Of a stretch of DNA of 64,000 nt, positions 44,822-53,305 are shown piece by piece. Source of the DNA: Rhizobiales bacterium 65-79 (GTDB taxonomy: Bacteria > Pseudomonadota > Alphaproteobacteria > Rhizobiales > Rhizobiaceae); NCBI GenBank assembly GCA_001896885.1, contig MKRJ01000019.1, forward strand, positions 62,001 through 126,000. The letters are read 5' to 3'. The translations under genes and the position numbers were made by a program. The notes under the pieces are model-generated. The model saw only the letters and a list, made by a program, of their open reading frames with translations, had not been told where the DNA came from and ran no database searches. How positions within the stretch are numbered: the stretch's first letter is position 1; each line of letters starts with the position of its first letter.

Positions 44822-45982
44822 TCAGTCGCGAACCCTGTACTTCTCGATCTTCTTCAGATCGACCTCGATTCCCATTCCGGGACCGGACGGCACGACGATC
44901 GCGCCGTCCACGAACTCCATCGGTTCGCTCAGCAAGTCATCCTTGTAATAGATTCCGCCGATCTGGCCGTGCTGGGCCTCGGCCGGAGTCGAAACGGGTA
45001 TGACACAGGAAAGCGTAACGGCGGGAGAAGCCGCGGCCAGTTGCACGTTCGCGAGATTGCCGATGCCGGTCTCGATCGAACCGTTGACGTTGCATATTAT
45101 CCCGGCCGCGCGGCAGACCGCGCCGACCTCCATGGCCTTCAGGAGGCCTCCGGCCTTGGTGGTGTAGATGGAAACGATCTGAATACCGCCATTCCGGATG
45201 ATCTGGATCGAATCGTGGGCGTTCCACGCCGATTCGTCGGCCATTACCGGCGCGTCGATGCGCCGGCCCACTTCGGCGATCCGTTCGATCCCCATGACCG
45301 GCTGCTCGACATATTTCAGCCGGTTCTTCTCCATCCGCCGCACGATCTGCACCGCTTCGCCGGGCGTCTTGTAGCCTTCATTGGCGTCGACACAGATTTC
45401 GACGCCCTCACCGGCGACCTCGCGGACAGCATTGACCATGGCGATATCGCGTTCCGGATCGACGCCGATCTTAACCTTGATGGTCCTGACGCCTTCGGCG
45501 ACGATCCTGGCCACTTCGCTTCTGGCCTCGTCGATCGAGATCAGGCCGATGGAATGCGTGACGGGGACACGGTCGCGGGCCTTGCCGCCGAGCAACGTAT
45601 GGACGGGCACGTTCAGCCAGCGCCCAGCCAGATCGTAGGCCGCGAATTCCATGGCCGCCTTCGAATAGGGATAGCCCCGGATCGTCGCATCCATTCGCGC
45701 ATGAAGCTCGACCAGATTGGCGGTCTCGATGCCGATGATGGCCGGGGCGAGATAATTGTCGATGACAGCGCGCGTGATGAGCGCGGATTCCCCGAAATAG
45801 CGCCCGAACTCTCCGCCCCAATCCTTCAGTGCAGGCGCCTCGCCCCAGCCGACGCGCCCGTCGCTGTCGGTCATCTTGACCATCACGTAGCGCCCGATGA
45901 CCTCGGTCAGCCCTGTCCACTTGTGCTCGCGGCGGGTGGGCAACTGTACAATTATTGTTTCTACAGACTGGATCGTTGGCAC
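44822..45982 (-). CDS. Enolase-superfamily enzyme (muconate cycloisomerase / mandelate racemase-like)
   Basis: A 386-residue protein. The capping domain (residues 1-120) is followed by the barrel with the base pair Lys-x-Lys in TIKVKIG, metal ligands Asp in CVDANEG, Glu in YVEQPV and Asp in MADES, and the opposite Lys in YTTKAGGL. The Lys/Lys arrangement puts it in the MLE subgroup (cycloisomerases, dipeptide epimerases, N-succinylamino-acid racemases). The start is GTG at 45982, with AAGG 8 bases ahead; the longer frame would run into the operator. It is the first gene of the nine-gene operon. Confidence 0.88.
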   Translation of the reverse strand: MPTIQSVETIIVQLPTRREHKWTGLTEVIGRYVMVKMTDSDGRVGWGEAPALKDWGGEFGRYFGESALITRAVIDNYLAPAIIGIETANLVELHARMDATIRGYPYSKAAMEFAAYDLAGRWLNVPVHTLLGGKARDRVPVTHSIGLISIDEARSEVARIVAEGVRTIKVKIGVDPERDIAMVNAVREVAGEGVEICVDANEGYKTPGEAVQIVRRMEKNRLKYVEQPVMGIERIAEVGRRIDAPVMADESAWNAHDSIQIIRNGGIQIVSIYTTKAGGLLKAMEVGAVCRAAGIICNVNGSIETGIGNLANVQLAAASPAVTLSCVIPVSTPAEAQHGQIGGIYYKDDLLSEPMEFVDGAIVVPSGPGMGIEVDLKKIEKYRVRD

Positions 45983-46039
45983 CGCCGCAACCTTCTTCTT
46001 GTCAGGATGAGAGGGCGCAGCTAGGCTGCGATCTGCATC

Positions 46040-46060
46040 TGTGATCACACTTTATGATCA
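46040..46060. promoter_or_regulatory. Regulon operator, site C (enzyme operon)
   Basis: Read on the minus strand: TGATC-ATAAAGT-GTGATCA followed by CA, 58 bp upstream of the enolase-superfamily start. It lies between this operon and the divergent small gene at 46141, so it could act on both. Confidence 0.75.
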
Positions 46061-46140
46061 TAATCCGGGCGCCGTCAAGAAGCGTTGCGCCCCTGTGGGT
46101 TCAATACGGAACGACGCCCGGCCAGGCGCAGGAGGCTGAA

Positions 46141-46449
46141 ATGATTGTCGAGGCGACCAACTACTTTGCGAGGAACGGCAACACGAGCGAAGTGCTGGAA
46201 CAACGGCGGCGGGCGACGGCCATCAGGGTGTCGCTCGGGCTCGATGCCGGCAGGATACTGGTGAAGGTCGACGGTGACGGGCCGAACGTCCGCTGGGAAT
46301 GTGCTTTCGCCAGCCAGGAGGAATACGAAGCCGACAGGGCGGCGAGGAAGGCGTCGGAGGATTTCGAAGCGTCCCGAAAGAAGATGCTGACCCTGGTCGA
46401 CCGGTTTGAACGGCACATTTACAGGCAAGACGACGGTCTGCTGCCTTAA
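46141..46449 (+). CDS. Small protein of unknown function, probable dimeric alpha-beta barrel
   Basis: A 102-residue protein (MIVEATNYFARNGNTSEVLEQRRRATAIR...ILVKVDGDGPNVRWECAFASQEEYEADRAARKASEDFEASRKKMLTLVDRFERHIY). The strand-helix alternation with a central W-x-C-x-F strand recalls NIPSNAP/ABM-type ferredoxin-like barrels, but I cannot name a family with confidence. GGAGG stands 5 bases before the ATG. It is divergent from the enzyme operon and shares the region with operator C, so it may be part of the same regulon. Confidence 0.65.
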   Translation: MIVEATNYFARNGNTSEVLEQRRRATAIRVSLGLDAGRILVKVDGDGPNVRWECAFASQEEYEADRAARKASEDFEASRKKMLTLVDRFERHIYRQDDGLLP

Positions 46450-46489
46450 GGAGCTCTCTTGCCTCCGGTGAAGCGCGTCCTCCGCGACG

Positions 46490-46987
46490 TCATCGCGAGC
46501 GCCGTTTCCTGAGCAGGACCGGGAGCTCGACCGGCCGGAAATTCCAGGCGTCGACACCGACGTCGTATTGGCGCGTCAGCGGCTTCAGCTTGCCATGCGA
46601 ATGGCCGTGAAGGTCGATCGATTTCTTGCCCATCTGGTTCCAGGTCCGGAAAGGATAGTGGCAGAGGATGAGTTTCGAGCCGTCGACCGTCATCTCCGCA
46701 TAATGCTGGACGCTGGCCCAACCGGCGGCTGCTGTCGTGTCGGGCCCGTCATTGTTGCCGACGATCAGGTTCTTGCGCCCGTGGAGATTTGAAAGGAGCG
46801 TCTCGACGGCCGCCTTGCCCAGCCGGGCGAAGTCGCCGAGATGCCACACCTCGTCCTCCTCCCCGACCGTCTCGTTCCAGAAGCCAACCAGCACTTTATC
46901 GTGCTCCGCCAGCGAAGCGAAGGGACGTCGATCGATCCGGAGGATGCGGGGATCGTTGAAATGGGTGTCGCTGGTGAAGAAGAGCAT
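46490..46987 (-). CDS. Calcineurin-like metallophosphoesterase
   Basis: A 165-residue minimal metallophosphoesterase with all five motifs: FTSDTHFNDPRIL, WHLGDFARLG, IVGNNDGP, LCHYPFRTW and LHGHSHGKLK, then GVDAW. A dinuclear metal phosphohydrolase is expected; many small homologues sit with phage or RNA-repair genes, but no such context is here. The substrate is unknown. Confidence 0.9.
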   Translation of the reverse strand: MLFFTSDTHFNDPRILRIDRRPFASLAEHDKVLVGFWNETVGEEDEVWHLGDFARLGKAAVETLLSNLHGRKNLIVGNNDGPDTTAAAGWASVQHYAEMTVDGSKLILCHYPFRTWNQMGKKSIDLHGHSHGKLKPLTRQYDVGVDAWNFRPVELPVLLRKRRSR

Positions 46988-47175
46988 TCGCCTCGCCTTT
47001 AGGTCGGACGATATGGCGGAGAACCATCATCGGGAAAGACCGTCCGGGTTGAGTGCCCGCCGCGCCGCACGGCGGGATCCCCGAAGAAAGATGGACGGGA
47101 CAGGCGAACGTGACATCCTTTCCGCTCTTGCCCGCGAATGCGAGCGCGCTACGTGCCGATGGGAAGGTACATGCA

Positions 47176-47928
47176 ATGAGCAGGAAATCCATCAGCCGCC
47201 GCGGTTTTCTCACCGCAACTCTCGCAGCCGGCTCCACCGCCCCACTTGTCCTCCCCGCCCTGGCTCGGCAATACCAGGGGTCCGAGCCGTGGACGCCGGA
47301 TGTCGCCATGGCGCCCGAGCGCGCCACTCCGGCGCCGGCTAAATTCTTCAGCCCGGAAGAGAGAACGTTCATCGAGGCGGCCGTCGATCGCCTGATCCCC
47401 AAGGACGAATGGCCGAGCGCGACCGAAGCCGGCGTCGCCCACTTCCTCGACGGCCAGTTGGCTGGAGCTTTCGGCCGGGCGGAATCCTGGTACATGCAGG
47501 GGCCCTGGGAAAAGGGCGAGGACAGCCAGGGCTTCCAGTCGCGACTGGCGCCGGCGCCGCTCTATCGGGCCGCCATCAAGGCCATCGATGACCATTGCGG
47601 GGAGAAATACGGCGGCAGGAAGTTCGCCGACCTCTCCTCCTCCGACCAGGACGACGTTCTCAAAGGGCTGGAAAAGGGAGACGTCAAGCTCAAGGGGGTC
47701 GACGCCAAGACCTTCTTCACGATGCTCCTGCAGAACACCATCGAAGGCTTCTTCAGCGATCCCGTCCACGGCGGCAACAAGGACATGGTCGGCTGGAAGA
47801 TGATCGGTTTTCCCGGCGCCCGCTACGATTATCGCCCCTACATCTCGAAACACAATCAGAAGCTCGACATCGAGCCGGTCTCCGTCGCCGGCGTCGATTC
47901 CTTCGGCGCCGGCACCCCTTCGAAATAG
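47176..47928 (+). CDS. Gluconate 2-dehydrogenase subunit 3-family protein (small subunit)
   Basis: A 250-residue protein with a twin-arginine signal (SRRGFLTATLAAGSTAPLVLPALA). The mature domain, FFSPEERTFIEAAVDRLIPKDEWPSATEAGVAHFLDGQL...FFSDPVHGGNKDMVGWKMIGFPG, is typical of the gamma subunit of three-component FAD dehydrogenases (gluconate, sorbitol, fructose). It carries the flavoprotein through Tat and supports its folding. The start is the ATG of MSRKSISRRGF; the flavoprotein gene follows 29 bp later. Confidence 0.9.
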   Translation: MSRKSISRRGFLTATLAAGSTAPLVLPALARQYQGSEPWTPDVAMAPERATPAPAKFFSPEERTFIEAAVDRLIPKDEWPSATEAGVAHFLDGQLAGAFGRAESWYMQGPWEKGEDSQGFQSRLAPAPLYRAAIKAIDDHCGEKYGGRKFADLSSSDQDDVLKGLEKGDVKLKGVDAKTFFTMLLQNTIEGFFSDPVHGGNKDMVGWKMIGFPGARYDYRPYISKHNQKLDIEPVSVAGVDSFGAGTPSK

Positions 47929-47957
47929 CCTTTCCCCCTCGACACAAGAAGCATCCC

Positions 47958-49718
47958 ATGGCCCGCAAACTCCCCTCCGTCGATGTCCTCATTATCGGTT
48001 TCGGCTGGACCGGGGCGATCATGGCAGAGCAGCTGACGGCCGAGGGCCTCCAGGTCCTTGCCCTCGAGCGCGGCGTTTGGCGCGACACCTCGACGGACTT
48101 CGCCGTCACCAACGCGCAGGACGAGTTGCGCTATCGCTATCGGGGCGAACTCTTCGAGGAGCCGGCGCGCGGAACGCTGACCTTCCGCAACAGCCCGACC
48201 CAGACAGCGCTTCCGATGCGACGGCTGGGTTCGTTTCTGCCGGGCACCAATGTCGGTGGTTCAGGCGTGCACTGGAACGGCCAGACCTGGCGCTTCCTGC
48301 CGACGGACTTCCTGACCAAGACCCATAACGAGCAACGCTACGGGCCGCTCGCGGCGGACATGACGGTGCAGGACTGGGCCATCACCTATGAGGAACTGGA
48401 GCCCTATTACGACCAGTTCGAATATCTCTGCGGCATAAGCGGCAAGGCCGGAAACCTGAAGGGCGTCAAGCAGGAAGGCGGCAATCCCTTCGAGGGCGCC
48501 CGCTCCCGCGACTACCCCAATCCGCCCATGGAGATGGTCTATGCACCCGCCCTCTTCAGGGAAGCCGCGGCCGGTTTGGGCTTCCATCCGTTTCCCGCGC
48601 CTTCGGCCAATATGAGCCGGCCCTATACCAATCCGCTCGGCATCGGATTGGGGCCCTGCACCTATTGCGGGTTCTGCGAGAAATTCGCGTGCGGCAACTA
48701 TTCCAAGGCGACCGCCCAGACCACCATCCTGCCGGTCCTGATGCGCCGGGACAATTTCACGCTACGCACGGAATCCGAGGTGCTGCGCATCCTCAAGGAC
48801 CGATCCGGCAAGCGGGCGACGGGCGTCGAATATATCGACACCGAGGGCCAGGTGTGGGAACAGCCGGCCGACCTCGTCATCCTTGCCTCCTATATCCTGA
48901 ACAACGCCCATCTGATGCTCGTTTCCAAGATCGGGCAGCCTTACGATCCGGCGACGGGGCAGGGCGTGGTCGGCAAGAACTACGCCTACCAGATCACCTC
49001 CAGCGTCGACCTCTTCTTCGATGACAAGTACTTCAACAATTTCGTCGGCGCCGGCGCGCTCGGCATGATCATCGACGACTTCAACGGCGACAATTTCGAT
49101 CATGCGGGCCTCGGCTTCATCGGCGGCGGCTACATCGCCCAGTGGACCACCAACGGCCGGCCGATCGAGACCCGCCCGGTTCCGGACGGGACCCCCAAAT
49201 GGGGAGCGAAGTGGAAGAAGGCCATGCGCGACAGCTATCTCCGGTCCACCTCGGTCGCGACCCACGGCGCGGTCATGAGCCACCGCCAGAACTATCTCGA
49301 TCTCGATCCGACCTACAAGGACGTCTATGGCCGCCCGCTGCTGCGCATGACGTTCGACTTCACCGACAACGAACACAAGATGTCGAAATATCTGACGGAC
49401 AAGGCCACCGCTATCGCCAAGGCGATGAAGCCGCGCGAGTTCAAGGTGAACGGCCGCGACGGCCACTATTCGATCGTTCCCTATCAGACCACGCACAATA
49501 CCGGCGGGACCATCATGGGCGCCAACCCGCGCGAGAGCGTGACCAACAAATTTCTGCAGAGCTGGGATGTCCCGAACCTGTTCCTGCTGGGCTCGGGAGC
49601 CTTCCCGCAGAACGCGGGCTACAACCCGACGGGCACGGTCGGCGCCCTGGCGTATCACGCGGCAAAGGCGATCCGCGAACAATATTTGCGGGCGCCCGGC
49701 CCGCTTGTGCAGGCGTAG
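47958..49718 (+). CDS. GMC-family FAD dehydrogenase (large subunit of membrane sugar/alcohol dehydrogenase)
   Basis: A 586-residue flavoprotein: FAD-binding VLIIGFGWTGAIMAEQLTAEGL (residues 9-30), GTNVGGSGVHWNGQTWRF, CTYCGFCEKFACGNYSKA (Cys-rich, likely an Fe-S or structural motif as in fructose dehydrogenase-type enzymes), and C-terminal His/Asn region TTHNTGGTIMGANPRESVTNKF...AFPQNAGYNPTGTVGALAYHAA. It oxidises a sugar, sugar acid or alcohol in the periplasm and passes electrons to the cytochrome. It has no signal peptide of its own, in line with hitch-hiker Tat export. Confidence 0.92.
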   Translation: MARKLPSVDVLIIGFGWTGAIMAEQLTAEGLQVLALERGVWRDTSTDFAVTNAQDELRYRYRGELFEEPARGTLTFRNSPTQTALPMRRLGSFLPGTNVGGSGVHWNGQTWRFLPTDFLTKTHNEQRYGPLAADMTVQDWAITYEELEPYYDQFEYLCGISGKAGNLKGVKQEGGNPFEGARSRDYPNPPMEMVYAPALFREAAAGLGFHPFPAPSANMSRPYTNPLGIGLGPCTYCGFCEKFACGNYSKATAQTTILPVLMRRDNFTLRTESEVLRILKDRSGKRATGVEYIDTEGQVWEQPADLVILASYILNNAHLMLVSKIGQPYDPATGQGVVGKNYAYQITSSVDLFFDDKYFNNFVGAGALGMIIDDFNGDNFDHAGLGFIGGGYIAQWTTNGRPIETRPVPDGTPKWGAKWKKAMRDSYLRSTSVATHGAVMSHRQNYLDLDPTYKDVYGRPLLRMTFDFTDNEHKMSKYLTDKATAIAKAMKPREFKVNGRDGHYSIVPYQTTHNTGGTIMGANPRESVTNKFLQSWDVPNLFLLGSGAFPQNAGYNPTGTVGALAYHAAKAIREQYLRAPGPLVQA

Positions 49719-49748
49719 GCCCTGGGGACGGATTGGAGACGGATCGCC

Positions 49749-49919
49749 ATGAGGATCGTCGATCGGGATCAGGCAAAGATGAGCGAGGCGATGTCCATCC
49801 ATCGCGAGCGAGGCTTTGCCCCGGATTTGACCCACGAGACCATGACCCTTCCGGTAACGGCGGGAGCCCTCGATCTGGGGCGGAAAGCCCCTTGCCCGGA
49901 TTCCAGGAGGGCGCGGTGA
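49749..49919 (+). CDS. Possible small coupled ORF before the cytochrome gene
   Basis: 56 codons starting at an ATG with GGAG about 10 bases upstream. Its TGA overlaps the GTG start of the cytochrome gene (GTGA). The product is hydrophilic with no known family. It may only serve to couple translation, or be chance. Confidence 0.3.
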   Translation: MRIVDRDQAKMSEAMSIHRERGFAPDLTHETMTLPVTAGALDLGRKAPCPDSRRAR

Positions 49920-51142
49920 ACCTGTCCTTCCTTGCAACCGTCGTTTTTCTGGCCTTGGCCGTCGCGCCGGCGCTTGCCGGCCAGGACCAGTGGACCACGA
50001 TCCAGCGCGGGCTGTACCTGACGCGTGCCGGCGATTGCGAGGCATGCCACACGGCCGATCCGGCGAAACGGATGGCGGGCAATTTCGCGCTGCAGACGCC
50101 GTTCGGCATCATCTATACCGCCAACCTGACACCGGATCCGGAGACGGGGATCGGCAAGTGGAACGCCGACGATTTCTATCAGGCCATGACCAAGGGACGC
50201 GAGCCCGACGGCACCCGTCTCTATCCCGCCTTTCCCTATACCCATTTCACGATCCTCAAGCGCGAGGATTCCGATGCGATCTTCGCCTACCTGAAGACGC
50301 TGGAGCCGATCGACCAGCGCATAAGGCCGCCTGAATTCACGTGGCCGCTGACCTGGCGTTTTCTCATGCGCGGCTGGAACCTCATCAACTTCAAACCCCA
50401 TCCGTTCCAGCCGGACCCGCAAAAATCGGCGGTATGGAACCGCGGGAAATATCTCGTCGAAGGCCTGGGCCATTGCGGCATGTGCCACTCGCCGAAGGAT
50501 GTGCTTGGCGCCGAGAAGGACAGCGGCCGCTATTCGGGAGGCGAGGTCGAGGGATGGTGGGCGCCGTCGCTCTCGGGCGACAAGCGCGACGGCATCGGCG
50601 ACTGGTCGAAGGACGATCTCGTCAGCTTCCTGAAATATGGGCGCAACGACAAGTCCGCCGCTTTCGGGCCGATGACCGACGTGATCGAACATTCGACGCA
50701 ATACCTGAACGATCAGGACCTCGGGGCGATCGCCACCTATGTGAAGGAAATTCCCGCGCGAAACGACAAGGAACCCGCCAGGCTGAGCGACGACCAGAAC
50801 AGGCAGGCGCAATCGGTCGGAGGCCAGATCTACGCCGCGCAATGCTCCGCCTGCCACGCGCCGGACGGAAGCGGCGTGCCGACCATGTTCGGTCCGCTCA
50901 AGGGCTCCTCGGTCGCGCAATCAAGGAATCCGGAGACGGTGATCCGCGCCGTCCTGGAAGGCGTGCGCTCGGCGCCGACGGACAAATATCCGACGCCGCA
51001 TTCGATGCCGTCCTTCGCATGGAAGCTGACCGACGGAGAGGTCGCCGCCGTCGTCAACTACGTCCGGAACTCCTTCGGCAATCGCGCCGCCGGCGTCGAT
51101 GCGGGCGAAGTCCATGCCATCCGCGAGAAGCCGAGCAGCTGA
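49916..51142 (+). CDS. Triheme cytochrome c subunit of the dehydrogenase
   Basis: A 408-residue periplasmic cytochrome with an N-terminal signal (LSFLATVVFLALAVAPALAG) and three CxxCH heme sites: CEACH (about residue 40), CGMCH (about 190) and CSACH (about 312). The domain order matches cytochrome subunits of gluconate, alcohol and sorbitol dehydrogenases, which pass electrons to ubiquinone. GTG start with GGAGG 7 bases upstream. It completes the three-gene dehydrogenase set. Confidence 0.92.
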   Translation: MNLSFLATVVFLALAVAPALAGQDQWTTIQRGLYLTRAGDCEACHTADPAKRMAGNFALQTPFGIIYTANLTPDPETGIGKWNADDFYQAMTKGREPDGTRLYPAFPYTHFTILKREDSDAIFAYLKTLEPIDQRIRPPEFTWPLTWRFLMRGWNLINFKPHPFQPDPQKSAVWNRGKYLVEGLGHCGMCHSPKDVLGAEKDSGRYSGGEVEGWWAPSLSGDKRDGIGDWSKDDLVSFLKYGRNDKSAAFGPMTDVIEHSTQYLNDQDLGAIATYVKEIPARNDKEPARLSDDQNRQAQSVGGQIYAAQCSACHAPDGSGVPTMFGPLKGSSVAQSRNPETVIRAVLEGVRSAPTDKYPTPHSMPSFAWKLTDGEVAAVVNYVRNSFGNRAAGVDAGEVHAIREKPSS

Positions 51143-51323
51143 TCTTCCGGGGACGTGACCTTTTCATTCCCTGGCTTAGAAGTTTGCCGTCTCGCATCTC
51201 CCGTCGTCCGGCTGCACATCAGCCCTTCGTGGAACAACGCGGCGGGTCGCACGGCGCCAGGACCCTTGCTGAAGGTGTCCGGCCAGCGCGGAGCGCTTGC
51301 CGGCGCCGTCGCCGACATGCTGC

Positions 51324-53081
51324 TCAGACGAGTTCGCGCACCGTGTCGGACGCGACGGTCAGCGCGATCTTCCTGCGCGCCGGCGTGCCCTTTGCCAAAG
51401 CCTCGGCGAAATGCTCCGCCTGGCTGAGCTTGACCTTGGGCGGCATCGGCGGCTCGTGCGGATCGACGACCGCCTGCACAAGCGCGGGGCCGCGCGTGGA
51501 GAAGGCCTCCCGCAGCGTGGCGGCGCATTCGGCCGGGTCCTCTATCGTATAGCCCTTCAGTCCGAACCCCTTGGCGACGGTGGCGAATTCGATCGGCTGC
51601 AGCTCGCAGACATATTCGGGGTTGCCGAGGAACACCATCTGCTCCCATTTGATCTGGCCGAGCGCGTTGTTCTTGATGACCACGATCTTGACGTTGAGGT
51701 CGTATTTCACGCAGGTCGCAAGCTCGCCCAACAGCATGGCAAGGCCGCCGTCGCCGACGAAGCAGACGACCTGCCGGTCCGGATGCGATATGGCCGCCGC
51801 GATCGCGTAGGGCAGGCTGCAGGCCATCGTGGCGAGATTGCCGGAACAGGAGAATTTCATGTCGCCGCGGATCGCCAGATGGCGCGCCGCCCAGGTGGTG
51901 ATCGTCCCGGAATCGGTGGAGATGATGGCGTCGTCTTCCAGAAGCTTGTTGAGTTCGTGCGCCACCACCTGCGGCTTCATCGGCTTGTCCTGCCGCGTGC
52001 CGCGCTCGGTCATCAGCTCGTTCCATTCCTTCATGCCGGCCTGGGCATCTTCCAGGAAGGAGCGCTTCTCGCGGTAATCGAGCCTCGGAAGCAGTGCCTC
52101 CAGCACTTTCGCGGAATCCCCGACGAGACCCGCCTCCACCGGAAAGCGCAACCCTATGCATTGCGGGTCGAGGTCGATCTGGACGGCACGGGCCTCGCCC
52201 GGCTTGGGGTAGTACTCGATATAGGGGAAATTGCTGCCGACGATCAGGAGCGTGTCGCAGCCTTCGAGCGCTTCCTGCGAGGGCTTCGTGCCCAGAAGTC
52301 CGATGCCGCCCGTGCAATAGGGGCTGTCGTCAGGCAGGGCGCCCTTGCCGAGCAGGGCCTTGACGACGGGCGCGCCGAGCCGTTCGGCCACGGCGATGAG
52401 CTGATCCCTCGCGCCGAGAGCGCCCTGCCCGGCAAGGATCGCCGTTTTCCTGCCGCCGTTGAGGATCGCCGCGGCACGCGCCAACTGGTCTTCGTTGGGC
52501 AGCCCGGCCGAAACCGCCATCATCTCGGAGACATGGGAGGGGATGTTGCGCTGGGAGCGCATGCCCTTCGACAGCGGCTCCGACTGCATGTCGACCGGGA
52601 TCGTCACATGGGCGACGCCCTTGTAGGCGAGCGCCGTGCGGCAGGCGAGCTCGACCGCATTCTGGACGTGCTCCGGCCCCATGACGCGCACATTATAGAC
52701 CGCGACATCCATGTAGAGCTTGTCGAGCTCGACGTCCTGCTGGGTGAAGGTATGCAGGAGGTCGTGGAACTGCAGCCCGGTGATGGCGAGCACCGGCTGA
52801 CGGTCGAGCTTGGCGTCGTAGAGTCCGTTGAGGAGGTGGATGCCGCCGGGCCCCGAAGTGGCCAGGCAGACGCCGAGCTTCCCGGTCCATTTGGCATGGG
52901 CGCATGCGGCGAAGGCCGCGGCCTCTTCGTGCCTGACCTGAATGAAGCGGATCTCGTCCTGCCGCTTCCTGAGCGCCTCGATCACGCCGTTGATGCCGTC
53001 GCCCGGTATTCCGAAGATCGTATCGACACCCCAGTCGATCAGGGTCTGGACGAGTATGTCGGCGGCGGTTGGGTCGGACAT
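51324..53081 (-). CDS. Thiamine-pyrophosphate enzyme, pyruvate oxidase (PoxB)-like
   Basis: A 585-residue three-domain TPP enzyme: catalytic Glu in FIQVRHEEAAAFAACAHAKWTG (about residue 53), middle FAD/NAD-type domain (TAILAGQGALGARDQLIAVAERLGAPVVKALLGKG), and TPP-binding FVGDGGLAMLLGELATCVKYDLNVKIVVIKNNALG. It resembles PoxB, which decarboxylates pyruvate to acetate and CO2 with electrons to quinone, more than acetolactate synthase. GAGGAG precedes the ATG. An exact GGAAC-N17-GTT promoter is 95 bp upstream, which fits the stress/stationary-phase use of PoxB. Confidence 0.85.
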   Translation of the reverse strand: MSDPTAADILVQTLIDWGVDTIFGIPGDGINGVIEALRKRQDEIRFIQVRHEEAAAFAACAHAKWTGKLGVCLATSGPGGIHLLNGLYDAKLDRQPVLAITGLQFHDLLHTFTQQDVELDKLYMDVAVYNVRVMGPEHVQNAVELACRTALAYKGVAHVTIPVDMQSEPLSKGMRSQRNIPSHVSEMMAVSAGLPNEDQLARAAAILNGGRKTAILAGQGALGARDQLIAVAERLGAPVVKALLGKGALPDDSPYCTGGIGLLGTKPSQEALEGCDTLLIVGSNFPYIEYYPKPGEARAVQIDLDPQCIGLRFPVEAGLVGDSAKVLEALLPRLDYREKRSFLEDAQAGMKEWNELMTERGTRQDKPMKPQVVAHELNKLLEDDAIISTDSGTITTWAARHLAIRGDMKFSCSGNLATMACSLPYAIAAAISHPDRQVVCFVGDGGLAMLLGELATCVKYDLNVKIVVIKNNALGQIKWEQMVFLGNPEYVCELQPIEFATVAKGFGLKGYTIEDPAECAATLREAFSTRGPALVQAVVDPHEPPMPPKVKLSQAEHFAEALAKGTPARRKIALTVASDTVRELV

Positions 53082-53175
53082 GTTCGATCTCCTCATAAAG
53101 GCGGAGGACTTCCCGTCGGGATGGCCGTGCGGGGCGGGTTCAGAGGACGCAAGGGGCATGCCCTCGCCTCGGCAT

Positions 53176-53200
53176 AACTGGCCCGGCGCAAAACCGTTCC
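53176..53200 (-). promoter_or_regulatory. EcfG-type promoter of the PoxB-like gene
   Basis: Minus strand GGAAC (53200-53196), a 17-bp spacer, GTT (53178-53176). Confidence 0.7.
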
Positions 53201-53236
53201 GCCCCGCCATCATTTCCCGCCTCCGCGACAGGCGGC

Positions 53237-53261
53237 GGAACGAATTGAGGCCGATCCCGTT
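53237..53261 (+). promoter_or_regulatory. EcfG-type promoter of the PPC-domain gene
   Basis: GGAAC (53237-53241), a 17-bp spacer ending in C, GTT (53259-53261), giving GGAAC-N16-CGTT. It is 45 bp before the GTG start. Confidence 0.75.
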
Positions 53262-53305
53262 CGGAAGGCGTTCCGAATGGAAGGCCGGATGGAAGGAAGG
53301 ACGCG

